Below are positions 7,110 through 14,175 of a stretch of 16,686 bases of DNA, in pieces. Within the stretch, counting starts at the first letter, position 1; each line of letters opens with the position of its first letter. The notes under the pieces are model-generated. The model ran no database searches, had not been told where the DNA came from, and saw only the letters and a program-made list of their open reading frames with translations. The stretch comes from CAYXBG01 sp964463145 (GTDB taxonomy: Bacteria; Acidobacteriota; UBA6911; RPQK01; CBDAPI01). Both the position numbers and the translations under genes were made by a program. The stretch spans positions 1 to 16,686 of the forward strand of contig CAYXBG010000033.1 of assembly GCA_964463145.1 (NCBI GenBank), written 5' to 3'.

Positions 7110-8000
7110 TCAGGGGTCTAGAGAAAGGCGTTGTGCGCCAGAGTAGACATTGAAACGTTCTCCTCGCAGGAACCCAACCAAGGTCAACCCGAATTCCGCT
7201 GCGAGTGTGATAGCGAGTGTCGAAGGAGCACTGACAGCAGCTAGAAAAGGGACACCAGCTCTCAATGCCTTTTGCACGATTTCGAAACTTGTCCGGCCAC
7301 TGACCATCAAAATGTCTCTGACTGGAAGAGTCTCTTTCAGAAGTCTATTCCCAATGATTTTATCTACTGCGTTATGCCTGCCGACATCTTCTTGGATGTC
7401 GAGAAGTGAGCCTTGGGAGTCGAAAAAGGCTGCTGCATGTAGGCCACCTGTTTTGGAAAAAACCGACTGAGCTGCACCCAGTTTTTCGGGTAACTTCTCC
7501 AGAATGGGGGGAGAGACCTTCAGGTGATCTTCAGTCAGCAATTGGACTCCTGCAACGCGGATAGCTTCCAGTGAACTTTTGGAACAAACACCGCAGCTGG
7601 AGGTTGTATAAAAATTACGTTGTAGTTTTTCTAGTTCGAGCTTAACTTCGGATTGCAAAGATACTCTGACAACATTGCAATTCGATCTTATCCCTTGATC
7701 TGTTGATTCTGAAGTAGGTTTTGCAAGTCTCTTGCCTTCATCGCCCCCCCCACCTTCTACCGATCGTATCTGATCATAGGAATCGATAATCGATTCGGAA
7801 AAAAGAAATCCTAGAGCTAGGTTAATATCATTTCCGGGTGTTCTCATGGTGACCGAAATGCTTTGTTCGCGCAGAGAGCCAGTATCGTCATGGTAACGCA
7901 GTCGGATTTCCAGAGGTTCCTCAACGGCAATTAGGTCGGGAACTAATTTGGATTTCCCTTTGTTAAAGACTGTAACTGACTTTTGTTGCGAGGAATTCAT
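7110..8000 (-). CDS. fdhD: Formate dehydrogenase accessory sulfurtransferase FdhD
   Basis: FdhD passes sulfur from the cysteine desulfurase IscS to the bis-MGD molybdenum cofactor of formate dehydrogenases. From ATG 8000 the product has 296 residues, slightly longer than E. coli FdhD (277). The family hallmark CxxC is present as SSCGVCSK (C136, C139). Other matches are the early TPGNDINLALGFLFSE segment, NVVRVSL, FSKTGGLHAAAF, EDVGRHNAVDKIIG and the C-terminal VSGRTSFEIVQKAL. A glycine-rich, polar insert (about residues 81-106, beginning EGGGGDEGKR) lies before NVVRVSL and spans a C8 run at 7743-7750. The frame continues to a TTG at 8012, four residues upstream. No formate dehydrogenase gene is in the window, so the target enzyme must lie elsewhere. 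It ends 24 bases from the convergent cyclophilin gene and follows the cupin gene by 48 bases, probably in one transcript. Confidence 0.93.
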   Translation of the reverse strand: MNSSQQKSVTVFNKGKSKLVPDLIAVEEPLEIRLRYHDDTGSLREQSISVTMRTPGNDINLALGFLFSESIIDSYDQIRSVEGGGGDEGKRLAKPTSESTDQGIRSNCNVVRVSLQSEVKLELEKLQRNFYTTSSCGVCSKSSLEAIRVAGVQLLTEDHLKVSPPILEKLPEKLGAAQSVFSKTGGLHAAAFFDSQGSLLDIQEDVGRHNAVDKIIGNRLLKETLPVRDILMVSGRTSFEIVQKALRAGVPFLAAVSAPSTLAITLAAEFGLTLVGFLRGERFNVYSGAQRLSLDP

Positions 8001-8048
8001 TTCAGTAATCAAATTATTCAGTTTCCGTGGTCGAAAATTAAATCGCGA

Positions 8049-8480
8049 CTATTCAAACCATTCATCCTGAGGGTCAAATTTGGGGAAGACGACGATCAGA
8101 ACCCGCATTTCCCCTATGGCCCGGTGCCGGACACCTGGCCGAATAAAAATACACATGTTGTCGTGCACTGGGATTATTTCATCGTCGAGTTGAATAGCAG
8201 CTTCAGGATCACACTGGAGGATGAAATAAGTCTCCGTAAGGGATTTGTGATAGTGGAGCCGAGCTTCTCTGGAGATGTTGGTCACATGAATCGTCCCCGG
8301 AAAGTCGACTACATCTTCCAGAGCCCGCTTTGCAGTCCCACAGGGGCACGCCACTCCTGGAATTTTTGTGAAGTCGCGAATCTCATAGCCTGGCCTGTTT
8401 TTCAAAGTGTAGATCCCACGTTGGCCTTGCCATATAACGGAAAGGGTGACTAATGTTGCTTTAATTGTCCTATCCGACAT
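8049..8480 (-). CDS. Cupin-domain protein with CPCG motif
   Basis: A single-domain cupin of up to 143 residues, function unknown. Metal-binding residues follow the cupin pattern: H76, H78 and E83 (HYHKSLTETYF) and H119 (IRPGVRHRAIG), so a bound metal ion is likely. Ahead of the barrel is GVACPCGTAKRAL with Cys45 and Cys47. The C-terminus is FPKFDPQDEWFE, a distinctive ending I associate with small cupins of this kind. ATG 8480 has no ribosome binding site. A TTG at 8405 (residue 26) has GTGGGA upstream and gives a start nearer the conserved region, so the true protein may be 118 residues. It lies between the Gfo/Idh oxidoreductase and FdhD on the same strand. It could be a small dioxygenase-like enzyme or a sensor; I would not choose. 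Confidence 0.75.
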   Translation of the reverse strand: MSDRTIKATLVTLSVIWQGQRGIYTLKNRPGYEIRDFTKIPGVACPCGTAKRALEDVVDFPGTIHVTNISREARLHYHKSLTETYFILQCDPEAAIQLDDEIIPVHDNMCIFIRPGVRHRAIGEMRVLIVVFPKFDPQDEWFE

Positions 8481-8505
8481 TGTACCAAGTCAAATCACTG
8501 CTTGG

Positions 8506-8661
8506 TCAGGGACGTTCCAGGGGTCTTTCGAGGGTTGCAGCTAAAATCAAAGGGGCACTATCGTCTTGGCCTTTGATGAATTCAATACTACGTAGTTCAC
8601 CGTCTAGATGGGGGTGAACTACATCAACCCAAGGCTTTATACAATTTGTTCCGGAAAGTCC
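8506..8661 (-). pseudogene. Start-less 51-codon open frame, possible gene relic
   Basis: Between the Gfo/Idh stop and the cupin start, the minus strand stays open from just after TAG (8662-8664) to TGA (8506-8508). The peptide looks protein-like (for example KPWVDVVHPHLDGELRSIEF, then IKGQDDSAPLILAATLERP) and its codons resemble those of neighbouring genes. There is no ATG, GTG or TTG before the last third, and no ribosome binding site. I do not recognise the family. It may be the 3' end of a decayed gene, or chance. Low confidence. Confidence 0.25.
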
Positions 8662-8670
8662 CTATTACAG

Positions 8671-10029
8671 TCAAACCGTTTTTGGAAGTTTCCAAGGATC
8701 TCTCTGGTTTTGTCTGCGCAGAAATTTACTGGCCTCTGGATTTCCCACGAACTCTACTTTTTCCGGATCGTAATCGAGTTTTATTCCACCAGAGCGGTAA
8801 GAAGCATTAGCCAGGTGGCATAGTAGTGTTGAGCGGTGGCCTTCTTCGATATCTGCGTTTGGGCGCTTCCTAGTCCGGATACAGTCGATGAAATTAGCAA
8901 TGTGTTCTGCGGTTGCTTGGCGTCCATATTCCGAGGAAATAAGGTTGCGATCCAAATCATGTACCTGCCATCCACCACCTTGGCGTCCAAAGGTCATCAT
9001 AGCTTCTGTCCCTAATAGTTCTACCTTGGTCGAGTTGAAACGCCAGTCTGGAAATCTATCTCCGTCTCGGATCGGACCGGGTGTTTTGTACATGTACTGT
9101 GCCCATTGGGTTCCCTCGATCACAAATGTCAAATTGTCGAACTCGAAGGTCGCTAATTGAGTGTCGGGGATGTCTCGACCGTCTTTGACTGCAAATACAC
9201 CACCACCACAGGTGACGGTTTTAGGGTAATCTTGCCCAATCAGGGCGCGAGCGACATCAATTTGATGACAACCGTCTGAAAAAATTCCTCCGGTGCCATA
9301 GTCGAAAAGATGAGCCCACCAACGGCCAGGACTATATTCTGTGTATGGCGCCGGGCCGCAGAAGAGATCCCAATCTAGATGACTGGGCGGTACCTCGGAA
9401 GGCCCTTTGGCGGGCATGATTTTTCCCGAAGGGTCTCGCCTAACACGAGTTCGGACCATTTCCGATACTCTGACTAGATGGATATCTCCTAAATTCCCTG
9501 AATGCACACAATCTATGGCTTTATCGACATACGGAGCACTACGGTTTTGAAACCCGACCTGGACTACTCGATTATATTTCCGAGCGGCTTCTGCTGCCAT
9601 CTTAGCCTCTAGAGCATATTGAGAGGCGGGTTTTTCTACATAGACATCCTTTCCTGCCTGGCAGCTCATGATTGTCGCTAGAGCTTGCCAATGTAGATTA
9701 GTAGCTATCACTACCGCATCGATATCATGACGGTCTAAAACATTTCTGAAGTCTTGCTCAAGGGAGGGCTCGGGTCTTCCTACGTCGTCGATGTGTTCCA
9801 AGGCTTGTTCGAATTTTGAGGAGTCAACATCGCACAGGCAAGCGATATCAACATCCGATCGACTTGTGAATCTTCGGAGTAGACTTCGACCTCTACCCCC
9901 TACTCCCACCATTGCCACAGTGACCTTATCATTGGCTGAGGTTTTTTTACTGTCTACTGCTAAAGAAGATGAGATAGATGTAGCAGCGGCAGAGCCCATC
10001 AAAAAGTGTCTACGCTTAATTTTACCCAT
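8671..10029 (-). CDS. Tat-exported Gfo/Idh/MocA family oxidoreductase
   Basis: An NAD(P)-dependent oxidoreductase of the Gfo/Idh/MocA family, which acts mainly on sugars, inositols and their derivatives; 452 residues. The N-terminus is a twin-arginine signal (KIKRRHFLMGSAAATS, RR at 6-7), so the folded enzyme is probably exported, as is glucose-fructose oxidoreductase. A Rossmann domain follows (VAMVGVGGRGR, about 38-48; acidic CDVD end of the second strand) and the family EKPAS motif at 132-136. The second domain contains LDWDLFCGPAPY, the GGIFSDGCHQIDVARALIG segment and late HIANFIDCIRTRKRPNADIEEGHRS. These are common in the long family members abundant in Planctomycetota and Acidobacteriota. 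ATG 10029 has GAGGAG about 9 bases upstream. It heads the minus-strand run leading to the cupin and FdhD. Substrate unknown. Confidence 0.9.
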   Translation of the reverse strand: MGKIKRRHFLMGSAAATSISSSLAVDSKKTSANDKVTVAMVGVGGRGRSLLRRFTSRSDVDIACLCDVDSSKFEQALEHIDDVGRPEPSLEQDFRNVLDRHDIDAVVIATNLHWQALATIMSCQAGKDVYVEKPASQYALEAKMAAEAARKYNRVVQVGFQNRSAPYVDKAIDCVHSGNLGDIHLVRVSEMVRTRVRRDPSGKIMPAKGPSEVPPSHLDWDLFCGPAPYTEYSPGRWWAHLFDYGTGGIFSDGCHQIDVARALIGQDYPKTVTCGGGVFAVKDGRDIPDTQLATFEFDNLTFVIEGTQWAQYMYKTPGPIRDGDRFPDWRFNSTKVELLGTEAMMTFGRQGGGWQVHDLDRNLISSEYGRQATAEHIANFIDCIRTRKRPNADIEEGHRSTLLCHLANASYRSGGIKLDYDPEKVEFVGNPEASKFLRRQNQRDPWKLPKTV

Positions 10030-10103
10030 TAGTGTTACTCCTCATGACAGCTTTCTGACTAATTTCCACAGGATACGGGCTGGCTCCTACCCTGATTCGC
10101 GTG

Positions 10104-10140
10104 AGGGGTAATAACCCCTTGTTGGAAGGAAACGTTCCTT
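10104..10140. repeat. Two adjacent hairpins upstream of the Gfo/Idh gene
   Basis: AGGGGT/ACCCCT with a 4-base loop (10104-10119) is followed 6 bases later by AAGGAA/TTCCTT with loop ACG (10126-10140). Both are perfect 6-bp stems. They lie 75-111 bases upstream of the minus-strand oxidoreductase start, where operators or promoter-linked structures are expected. Confidence 0.35.
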
Positions 10141-10228
10141 TCACAGCTGTCTCTAAATTCTACACTAACATGCTGAAACTTCCCATTTTGCAGCAATCCT
10201 CGACACAATGAAGATGCAGATCCAGGAG

Positions 10229-10290
10229 ATTAAGGTGTTAGATTTGGCGACTATTTGCCTTTTATTACCTTAATTTTTGGACTGGCAAAC
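10229..10290. repeat. Nested inverted repeats in the 348-base gap before the second cupin
   Basis: The gene-free stretch 10030-10377 separates two divergent genes. Within it an 8-bp perfect inverted repeat (ATTAAGGT 10229-10236 / ACCTTAAT 10267-10274) ends in five T's. It encloses a 5-bp hairpin with one G-T pair (GGCGA 10246-10250 / TTGCC 10255-10259). TTTGCC (10254-10259) can instead pair with GGCAAA (10284-10289). The element lies 88 or more bases before the cupin start. It could be a structured leader, an attenuator or an operator; no known riboswitch class is recognised. Confidence 0.35.
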
Positions 10291-10328
10291 ACCGAATTCT
10301 AAAAGAAGGTAGTGGATCACGATGCTTG

Positions 10329-10362
10329 TTGACGTTAGGATTCAAGGTATCGATTACGTAAT
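10329..10362 (+). promoter_or_regulatory. Weak promoter-like boxes with palindrome before the cupin gene
   Basis: TTGACG (10329-10334) resembles a -35. At 17 bases' spacing GATTAC (10352-10357) is a poor -10, and it overlaps a perfect 10-bp palindrome, ATTACGTAAT (10353-10362). A regulated promoter is possible; the -10 match is weak. Confidence 0.25.
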
Positions 10363-10377
10363 TACCGAGAGGGAGCT

Positions 10378-10806
10378 ATGGCCGAACAATCTGAATTGGA
10401 ATCTATGATAGAGGGTGGAGAAGGTATTTCGGTTCTTCCTGGGAGCACCACATTTCGAAATTGGAATGGGATAGCCTACAAGGCTGGGTTATCTGAAAGT
10501 AATGTCAACGCTAAGAAACTGTCCATGAATGTCGCTACTATTCCACCTGGAGGAGTGGCGAAAGCACACATTCACGTGGGGTTTGAGGTCATGCTTTACC
10601 TCCTGGAGGGTAGAGTCCGGCACGATTATGGTCCGGGACTAAAAAAAACAGTTGAGAATAAAGCAGGAGATTTCATATTTATTGAACCCGGAGTCCCTCA
10701 CGAAGTCTTCAATCTATCAAATGAAGAACCTGTTAGAGCAGTGGTGGCGCGTTCGGATCCATCAGAATGGGAAAATATTGTTTTCTACGATCCTGACTCA
10801 GACTGA
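10378..10806 (+). CDS. Small cupin-domain protein
   Basis: A single-domain cupin of 142 residues. First cupin motif: HIHVGFEVMLYLLEG with H64, H66 and E70 as probable metal ligands. Second motif: GDFIFIEPGVPHEVFN with H108. The barrel is preceded by about 45 residues including WNGIAYKAGL. The C-terminus is acidic (FYDPDSD). No catalytic activity can be assigned: proteins like this include small dioxygenases, isomerases and ligand sensors. ATG 10378 has GAGGGA 5 bases upstream. It is divergent from the Gfo/Idh oxidoreductase across the 348-base gap, and its 3' end overlaps the convergent proC by 22 bases. It is clearly different in sequence from the CPCG cupin at 8049-8480. Confidence 0.85.
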   Translation: MAEQSELESMIEGGEGISVLPGSTTFRNWNGIAYKAGLSESNVNAKKLSMNVATIPPGGVAKAHIHVGFEVMLYLLEGRVRHDYGPGLKKTVENKAGDFIFIEPGVPHEVFNLSNEEPVRAVVARSDPSEWENIVFYDPDSD

Positions 10807-11627
10807 TCCGGTGGTAGTAGCTTGCCGGCTTTTTGGATTGTTTTGGCTACGGCATTGATAAGAGTCTTTTCCAATTGTCCTTCTTCTAGTTCCTTCAATC
10901 CTTCTATGGTGCAACCACCGGGAGTGGCCACTCGATCCTTTAGAGTGGCAGGGTGTTCACCACTTTTCAGTACTATCTCTGCAGCGCCTCTGACTGTTTG
11001 AGCAGCAAGCAAGGAGGCAACATCTCGTTTTAGTCCGGCCTGTAAACCTGCCTCGATCAACGATTCGATGATGACGTAGATGAAGGCGGGTCCACTGCCG
11101 GAAAGGCCTGTAACAGCGTCCATATCTTTCTCTTCTACGATTGCCGTACGGCCGACGCTACTAAACAGGTATTCGACAAGGCCGGTATGTTCGGCGTTCG
11201 CAAATTGTCCGGCACAAATACCAGTCATTCCCGACCCTACCTGACAAGGCGTATTGGGCATAGCCCTAACGACGGGAACTTCAATCTTGAGAATATTCTC
11301 TATCAGTGAAGTTGGAACGGAAGCAGCGACAGAAACGATTAGGTGTCCGGAGTGGAGACTGGGCCGGATCTCCTCACAGACTTTTAAAACGGTCTGTGGT
11401 TTGACACACAGAAATAAAATCTGCGCTTCCGCCGCAGCAGAATAGTTGTCTGTTGATACTGGGATCCCGAATTTGGCCGATAACTCGACTGTCTTGGATG
11501 AATGGGCCACGGTCGCCTGAATTTGGTTGCAAGAAATAAGCTTCCTATCAAGAAAGCCTTGCAAAATAATGCTTCCAAGTTTACCCAAGCCTAGAATGGC
11601 GAGTTTTTGCGAAATTTTCTTAGCCAT
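10785..11627 (-). CDS. proC: Pyrroline-5-carboxylate reductase
   Basis: ProC performs the last step of proline synthesis, reducing 1-pyrroline-5-carboxylate with NAD(P)H in the cytoplasm. From ATG 11627 it has 280 residues (E. coli 269). Visible features: N-terminal nucleotide-binding LAILGLGKLGSIILQGF; VVRAMPNTPCQVGSGMTGI; the helical dimer domain DAVTGLSGSGPAFIYVIIESLIEAGLQAGL; and the C-terminal signature VATPGGCTIEGLKELEEG, where Cys replaces the usual Thr in PGGTT. The frame is open to an ATG at 11672, which would add 15 hydrophobic/basic residues; the ATG at 11627 fits the family better, though neither start has a clear ribosome binding site. It is divergent from the GAF-like gene and overlaps the 3' end of the cupin gene by 22 bases. 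Confidence 0.95.
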   Translation of the reverse strand: MAKKISQKLAILGLGKLGSIILQGFLDRKLISCNQIQATVAHSSKTVELSAKFGIPVSTDNYSAAAEAQILFLCVKPQTVLKVCEEIRPSLHSGHLIVSVAASVPTSLIENILKIEVPVVRAMPNTPCQVGSGMTGICAGQFANAEHTGLVEYLFSSVGRTAIVEEKDMDAVTGLSGSGPAFIYVIIESLIEAGLQAGLKRDVASLLAAQTVRGAAEIVLKSGEHPATLKDRVATPGGCTIEGLKELEEGQLEKTLINAVAKTIQKAGKLLPPDQSESGS

Positions 11628-11774
11628 GCCTAACAGGATAAGAGAAATCCGTTGCTTTAATCTATTTTTCATTAAATTTCACGTAAGGAAATAAATTCTC
11701 ACTTAGGAGTTGTCAGAGGTTGTTGGGCAAGTAATCAGGGCCGGGTAATAGTTTTAAAAGGGGGAACCGGAACA

Positions 11775-11803
11775 TTGACCATCGTCAACTTGGGCCATAT
11801 AGT
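11775..11803 (+). promoter_or_regulatory. Sigma-70-type promoter of the GAF-like gene
   Basis: TTGACC (11775-11780; consensus TTGACA) and TATAGT (11798-11803; consensus TATAAT) are separated by exactly 17 bases. Transcription would start near 11810, giving a leader of about 10 bases containing the AAGGGG ribosome binding site before ATG 11821. The -35 box is also half of a small palindrome, TTGAC-CATC-GTCAA (11775-11788), a possible operator. Confidence 0.6.
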
Positions 11804-11820
11804 TCCCCAATTAAGGGGCT

Positions 11821-12885
11821 ATGACTAGGGACATGGAGAAGGAAAAATTTATTGTTACGCGACTTGACGAATTAGACCGTAAGTTATCAGAGATATCGCA
11901 AAGGTTGCGTAGCATGGAGAGTGGGGCCTCAATAAGGACAGCTGAGGAAATTTTTGGAAAAAGTGGGAATGTTGCGGCACTCGTCGATAGGTCAATTCTT
12001 CGGATGACAGCGGCAACAACTCAGAGGGAGATACTCGAGGCCTACCTGCAGCTTGCTAGGAATTGGGTATCCCGCGCAGCCCTTTTCCTGCGCAAGGGAG
12101 ATCTCCTGGCTGCTTGGAATACGAGTGGTTTTGGAAAAAGAAATTTGGAGGATATACCTCTCAATGGGAAGAGCGAAGAGACATCGTTATTGGTAAGAGC
12201 AGCCCAAGAAAGGACCGTTTTTTACGCTGAAGATAGCGCCGTACAAGATTTCAGTTGGAATGGAGAACAAACTCCCGAGGCGGTTGTGTGTATCCCTTTA
12301 GTATTTGGTCAAGAAGTCCCTATCGTCCTTTACGGTGACGCCCAAAAGAGTTTTTCTACGGCAGAGCTTGAGGTGCTGTCGCTCATTACTACCCTCATTA
12401 TTCAGAATAATGGACTACGGACGGCTAATAATAGATTGCGTTCCGTTGAGGACTCTCTTGAGGGAGGGAGCGATTTGGATGAGACAGAGATTCAATCGCG
12501 GGATGAGAACCTCGGAGGTTTGAGCATTGAGGCGGATCCCGCAAAGCTAGATTCTGATAGCCAGCGGAAAGATATGAAGCAGGCTGAAGAGGTTTCCCGT
12601 GGGATTTATGAAGGACACCGGAAAGATGGAAGTCGCTTTGCCCGGTTATTGGTATCTGAGATCAGGCTTCATAATATTGAGCTCGTTAGGCAAGGCCGGG
12701 TAAGAGGTGATATCTATAGGAGACTCCATGAGAAAATTGAACGTGGTCGTGAAATTTACGAGAGGCGAGTACATCCGGATGTCCGAGCCGAGAAGGACTA
12801 TTTTGACGCCGAAGTAATCCGCATTCTCGCCGGGGGTGAACAATCTCTTTTGGGTGAGGAATATCCCGGGCCTCGCATCAGTTAG
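11821..12885 (+). CDS. GAF-like sensory protein with conserved C-terminal helical module
   Basis: A 354-residue, probably cytoplasmic protein without signal peptide or membrane segment. Residues 1-32 form a likely coiled coil (VTRLDELDRKLSEISQRLRS). Residues about 55-205 look like a GAF domain: REILEAYLQLARNWVSRAAL, then AAWNTSGFG, AVVCIPLVFGQEVPIVLYGD and the closing helix FSTAELEVLSLITTLII. An acidic, low-complexity linker follows (about 210-255). The last 100 residues form a basic helical module: ARLLVSEIRLHNIELVRQGR, RRLHEKIERGREIYERRV, then YFDAEVIRILAGGEQSLLG and EEYPGPRIS. I recall this ending from uncharacterised acidobacterial proteins. No kinase, cyclase or DNA-binding signature is visible. 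ATG 11821 has AAGGGG 2-3 bases upstream. Its own promoter suggests a single-gene transcript. Confidence 0.75.
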   Translation: MTRDMEKEKFIVTRLDELDRKLSEISQRLRSMESGASIRTAEEIFGKSGNVAALVDRSILRMTAATTQREILEAYLQLARNWVSRAALFLRKGDLLAAWNTSGFGKRNLEDIPLNGKSEETSLLVRAAQERTVFYAEDSAVQDFSWNGEQTPEAVVCIPLVFGQEVPIVLYGDAQKSFSTAELEVLSLITTLIIQNNGLRTANNRLRSVEDSLEGGSDLDETEIQSRDENLGGLSIEADPAKLDSDSQRKDMKQAEEVSRGIYEGHRKDGSRFARLLVSEIRLHNIELVRQGRVRGDIYRRLHEKIERGREIYERRVHPDVRAEKDYFDAEVIRILAGGEQSLLGEEYPGPRIS

Positions 12886-12995
12886 GAGTCAGTTTAAGAA
12901 AGGTTCATAGTCAGGGTTTCTGATCTCATAGAGTGATTGGCTAGTGAATTGTTGGGAGAGAAATTTGAAATGACCCATGCTTGGAGGACTCGATA

Positions 12996-14162
12996 ATGAG
13001 GAAGATCAGCCACAAGGCAGGGCAGTTTACTGAGTCTGTGATTCGTGAGATGACTCGATTGGCTACTCAACACGGAGCCATCAACCTGGCACAGGGATTC
13101 CCTAATTTTAGCGCACCGGACTTTATTAAGGAGGCTGCCTGTCGGGCAATTAGGAGCGATATCAACCAGTATGCAGTGACTTGGGGCTCTGCAGCTCTTA
13201 GGGAAGCCATTGCCCGTAATTATCAACGATTCTACGATTTAGAGATTGATCCCGAGATGGAAGTAACCGTTTGTTGTGGGGCCACAGAATGCATGATTGC
13301 ATCTCTGCTGGCCGTGCTCGATCCCGGGGAACATGTCATCGTATTTGAACCGTTCTATGAAAATTATGGTCCTGATGCAATTATCGCTGGGGCAATCCCT
13401 CACTTCGTTGCTCTCGATCCAGAAAACGATTTTTCATTTTCACAGGAGGAGTTGCGTACACTTTGTGAATCTCTGATCCACAAGGGCGGAGTTCGAGCAT
13501 TGATTCTCAACAGCCCTAATAACCCCTCAGGTAAAGTCTTCTCCACAGAAGAATTGCAATGGCTAGCTGAATTAGCAGAAGAGTTTGATTTCTACTTGAT
13601 CACAGATGAAATCTACGAACACATTATTTATGAAGGTCTGCACGTGCCGATTGCTACAATAGGTGATGCCCGGGCTCGGACGATTACAATCAGCGGTTTG
13701 TCTAAGACCTTTTCGGTGACCGGATGGAGGCTTGGGTACATAATTGCTCCTCCAGAAGTAGCATCCGCAATTCGTAAGATGCATGATTTCCTTACAGTGG
13801 GCGCGCCGGCTCCGTTGCAGGATGCAGCAGCTGTTGCCCTTGATGCTCCTTTAGAGTATTACGAAGGCTTATCTGAGGAGTATAGGGCTAGGCGGGATAT
13901 TATGTTGGACGCTCTTAGCAAGGTGGGGTTCAGAGTCTGGGAACCTAAAGGGGCATACTATATTATGGCGGATATAACTCCTCTCACACAAAAGACCGAT
14001 GTGGAATTTGTTAGGGATATGATACGTCATGTCGGTGTGGCGACTGTGCCCGGAAGCAGTTTTTTCCATCGTCCAGAGCGAGGGGGGAATCTTATCCGCT
14101 TCGCCTTTTGTAAAACAGTCGAACTTTTGGAGAAAGCATCGCAGCGTTTGGAGAAACTCTGA
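12996..14162 (+). CDS. PLP-dependent class I/II aminotransferase (aspartate/aromatic aminotransferase family)
   Basis: A fold-type I aminotransferase of 388 residues. Visible motifs: INLAQGFPNFSAPDF near the N-terminus (the 'GFPdf' start seen in kynurenine/methionine aminotransferase-like members); SPNNPSGKVFS (173-183); DEIYEHIIY with the PLP-ring aspartate (D204); and SGLSKTFSVTGWRLGY with the Schiff-base lysine (K237). A late NLIRFAFCK carries the carboxylate-binding Arg. The correct start is ATG 12996, with GGAGG 8 bases upstream (12983-12987); the frame opens at a TTG (12981) that overlaps that site. It ends 13 bases before tyrA and is certainly co-transcribed with it. A role converting 4-hydroxyphenylpyruvate to tyrosine, or another keto acid amination, fits the context, but specificity is not readable. 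Confidence 0.9.
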   Translation: MRKISHKAGQFTESVIREMTRLATQHGAINLAQGFPNFSAPDFIKEAACRAIRSDINQYAVTWGSAALREAIARNYQRFYDLEIDPEMEVTVCCGATECMIASLLAVLDPGEHVIVFEPFYENYGPDAIIAGAIPHFVALDPENDFSFSQEELRTLCESLIHKGGVRALILNSPNNPSGKVFSTEELQWLAELAEEFDFYLITDEIYEHIIYEGLHVPIATIGDARARTITISGLSKTFSVTGWRLGYIIAPPEVASAIRKMHDFLTVGAPAPLQDAAAVALDAPLEYYEGLSEEYRARRDIMLDALSKVGFRVWEPKGAYYIMADITPLTQKTDVEFVRDMIRHVGVATVPGSSFFHRPERGGNLIRFAFCKTVELLEKASQRLEKL

Positions 14163-14175
14163 TAAGAGGAAAAGC

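Noticed and set aside
11761..11818. GGGGAAC/GTTCCCC and CCCC/GGGG alternative hairpins that could hide the ribosome binding site of the GAF-like gene
   Set aside because: The TTGACC-17-TATAGT promoter places the transcript start near 11810, so most of these bases would not be in the mRNA.
14029..14175. N-terminal extension of the tyrA frame
   Set aside because: It overlaps the conserved aminotransferase C-terminus; ATG 14176 has a ribosome binding site and the family N-terminus.
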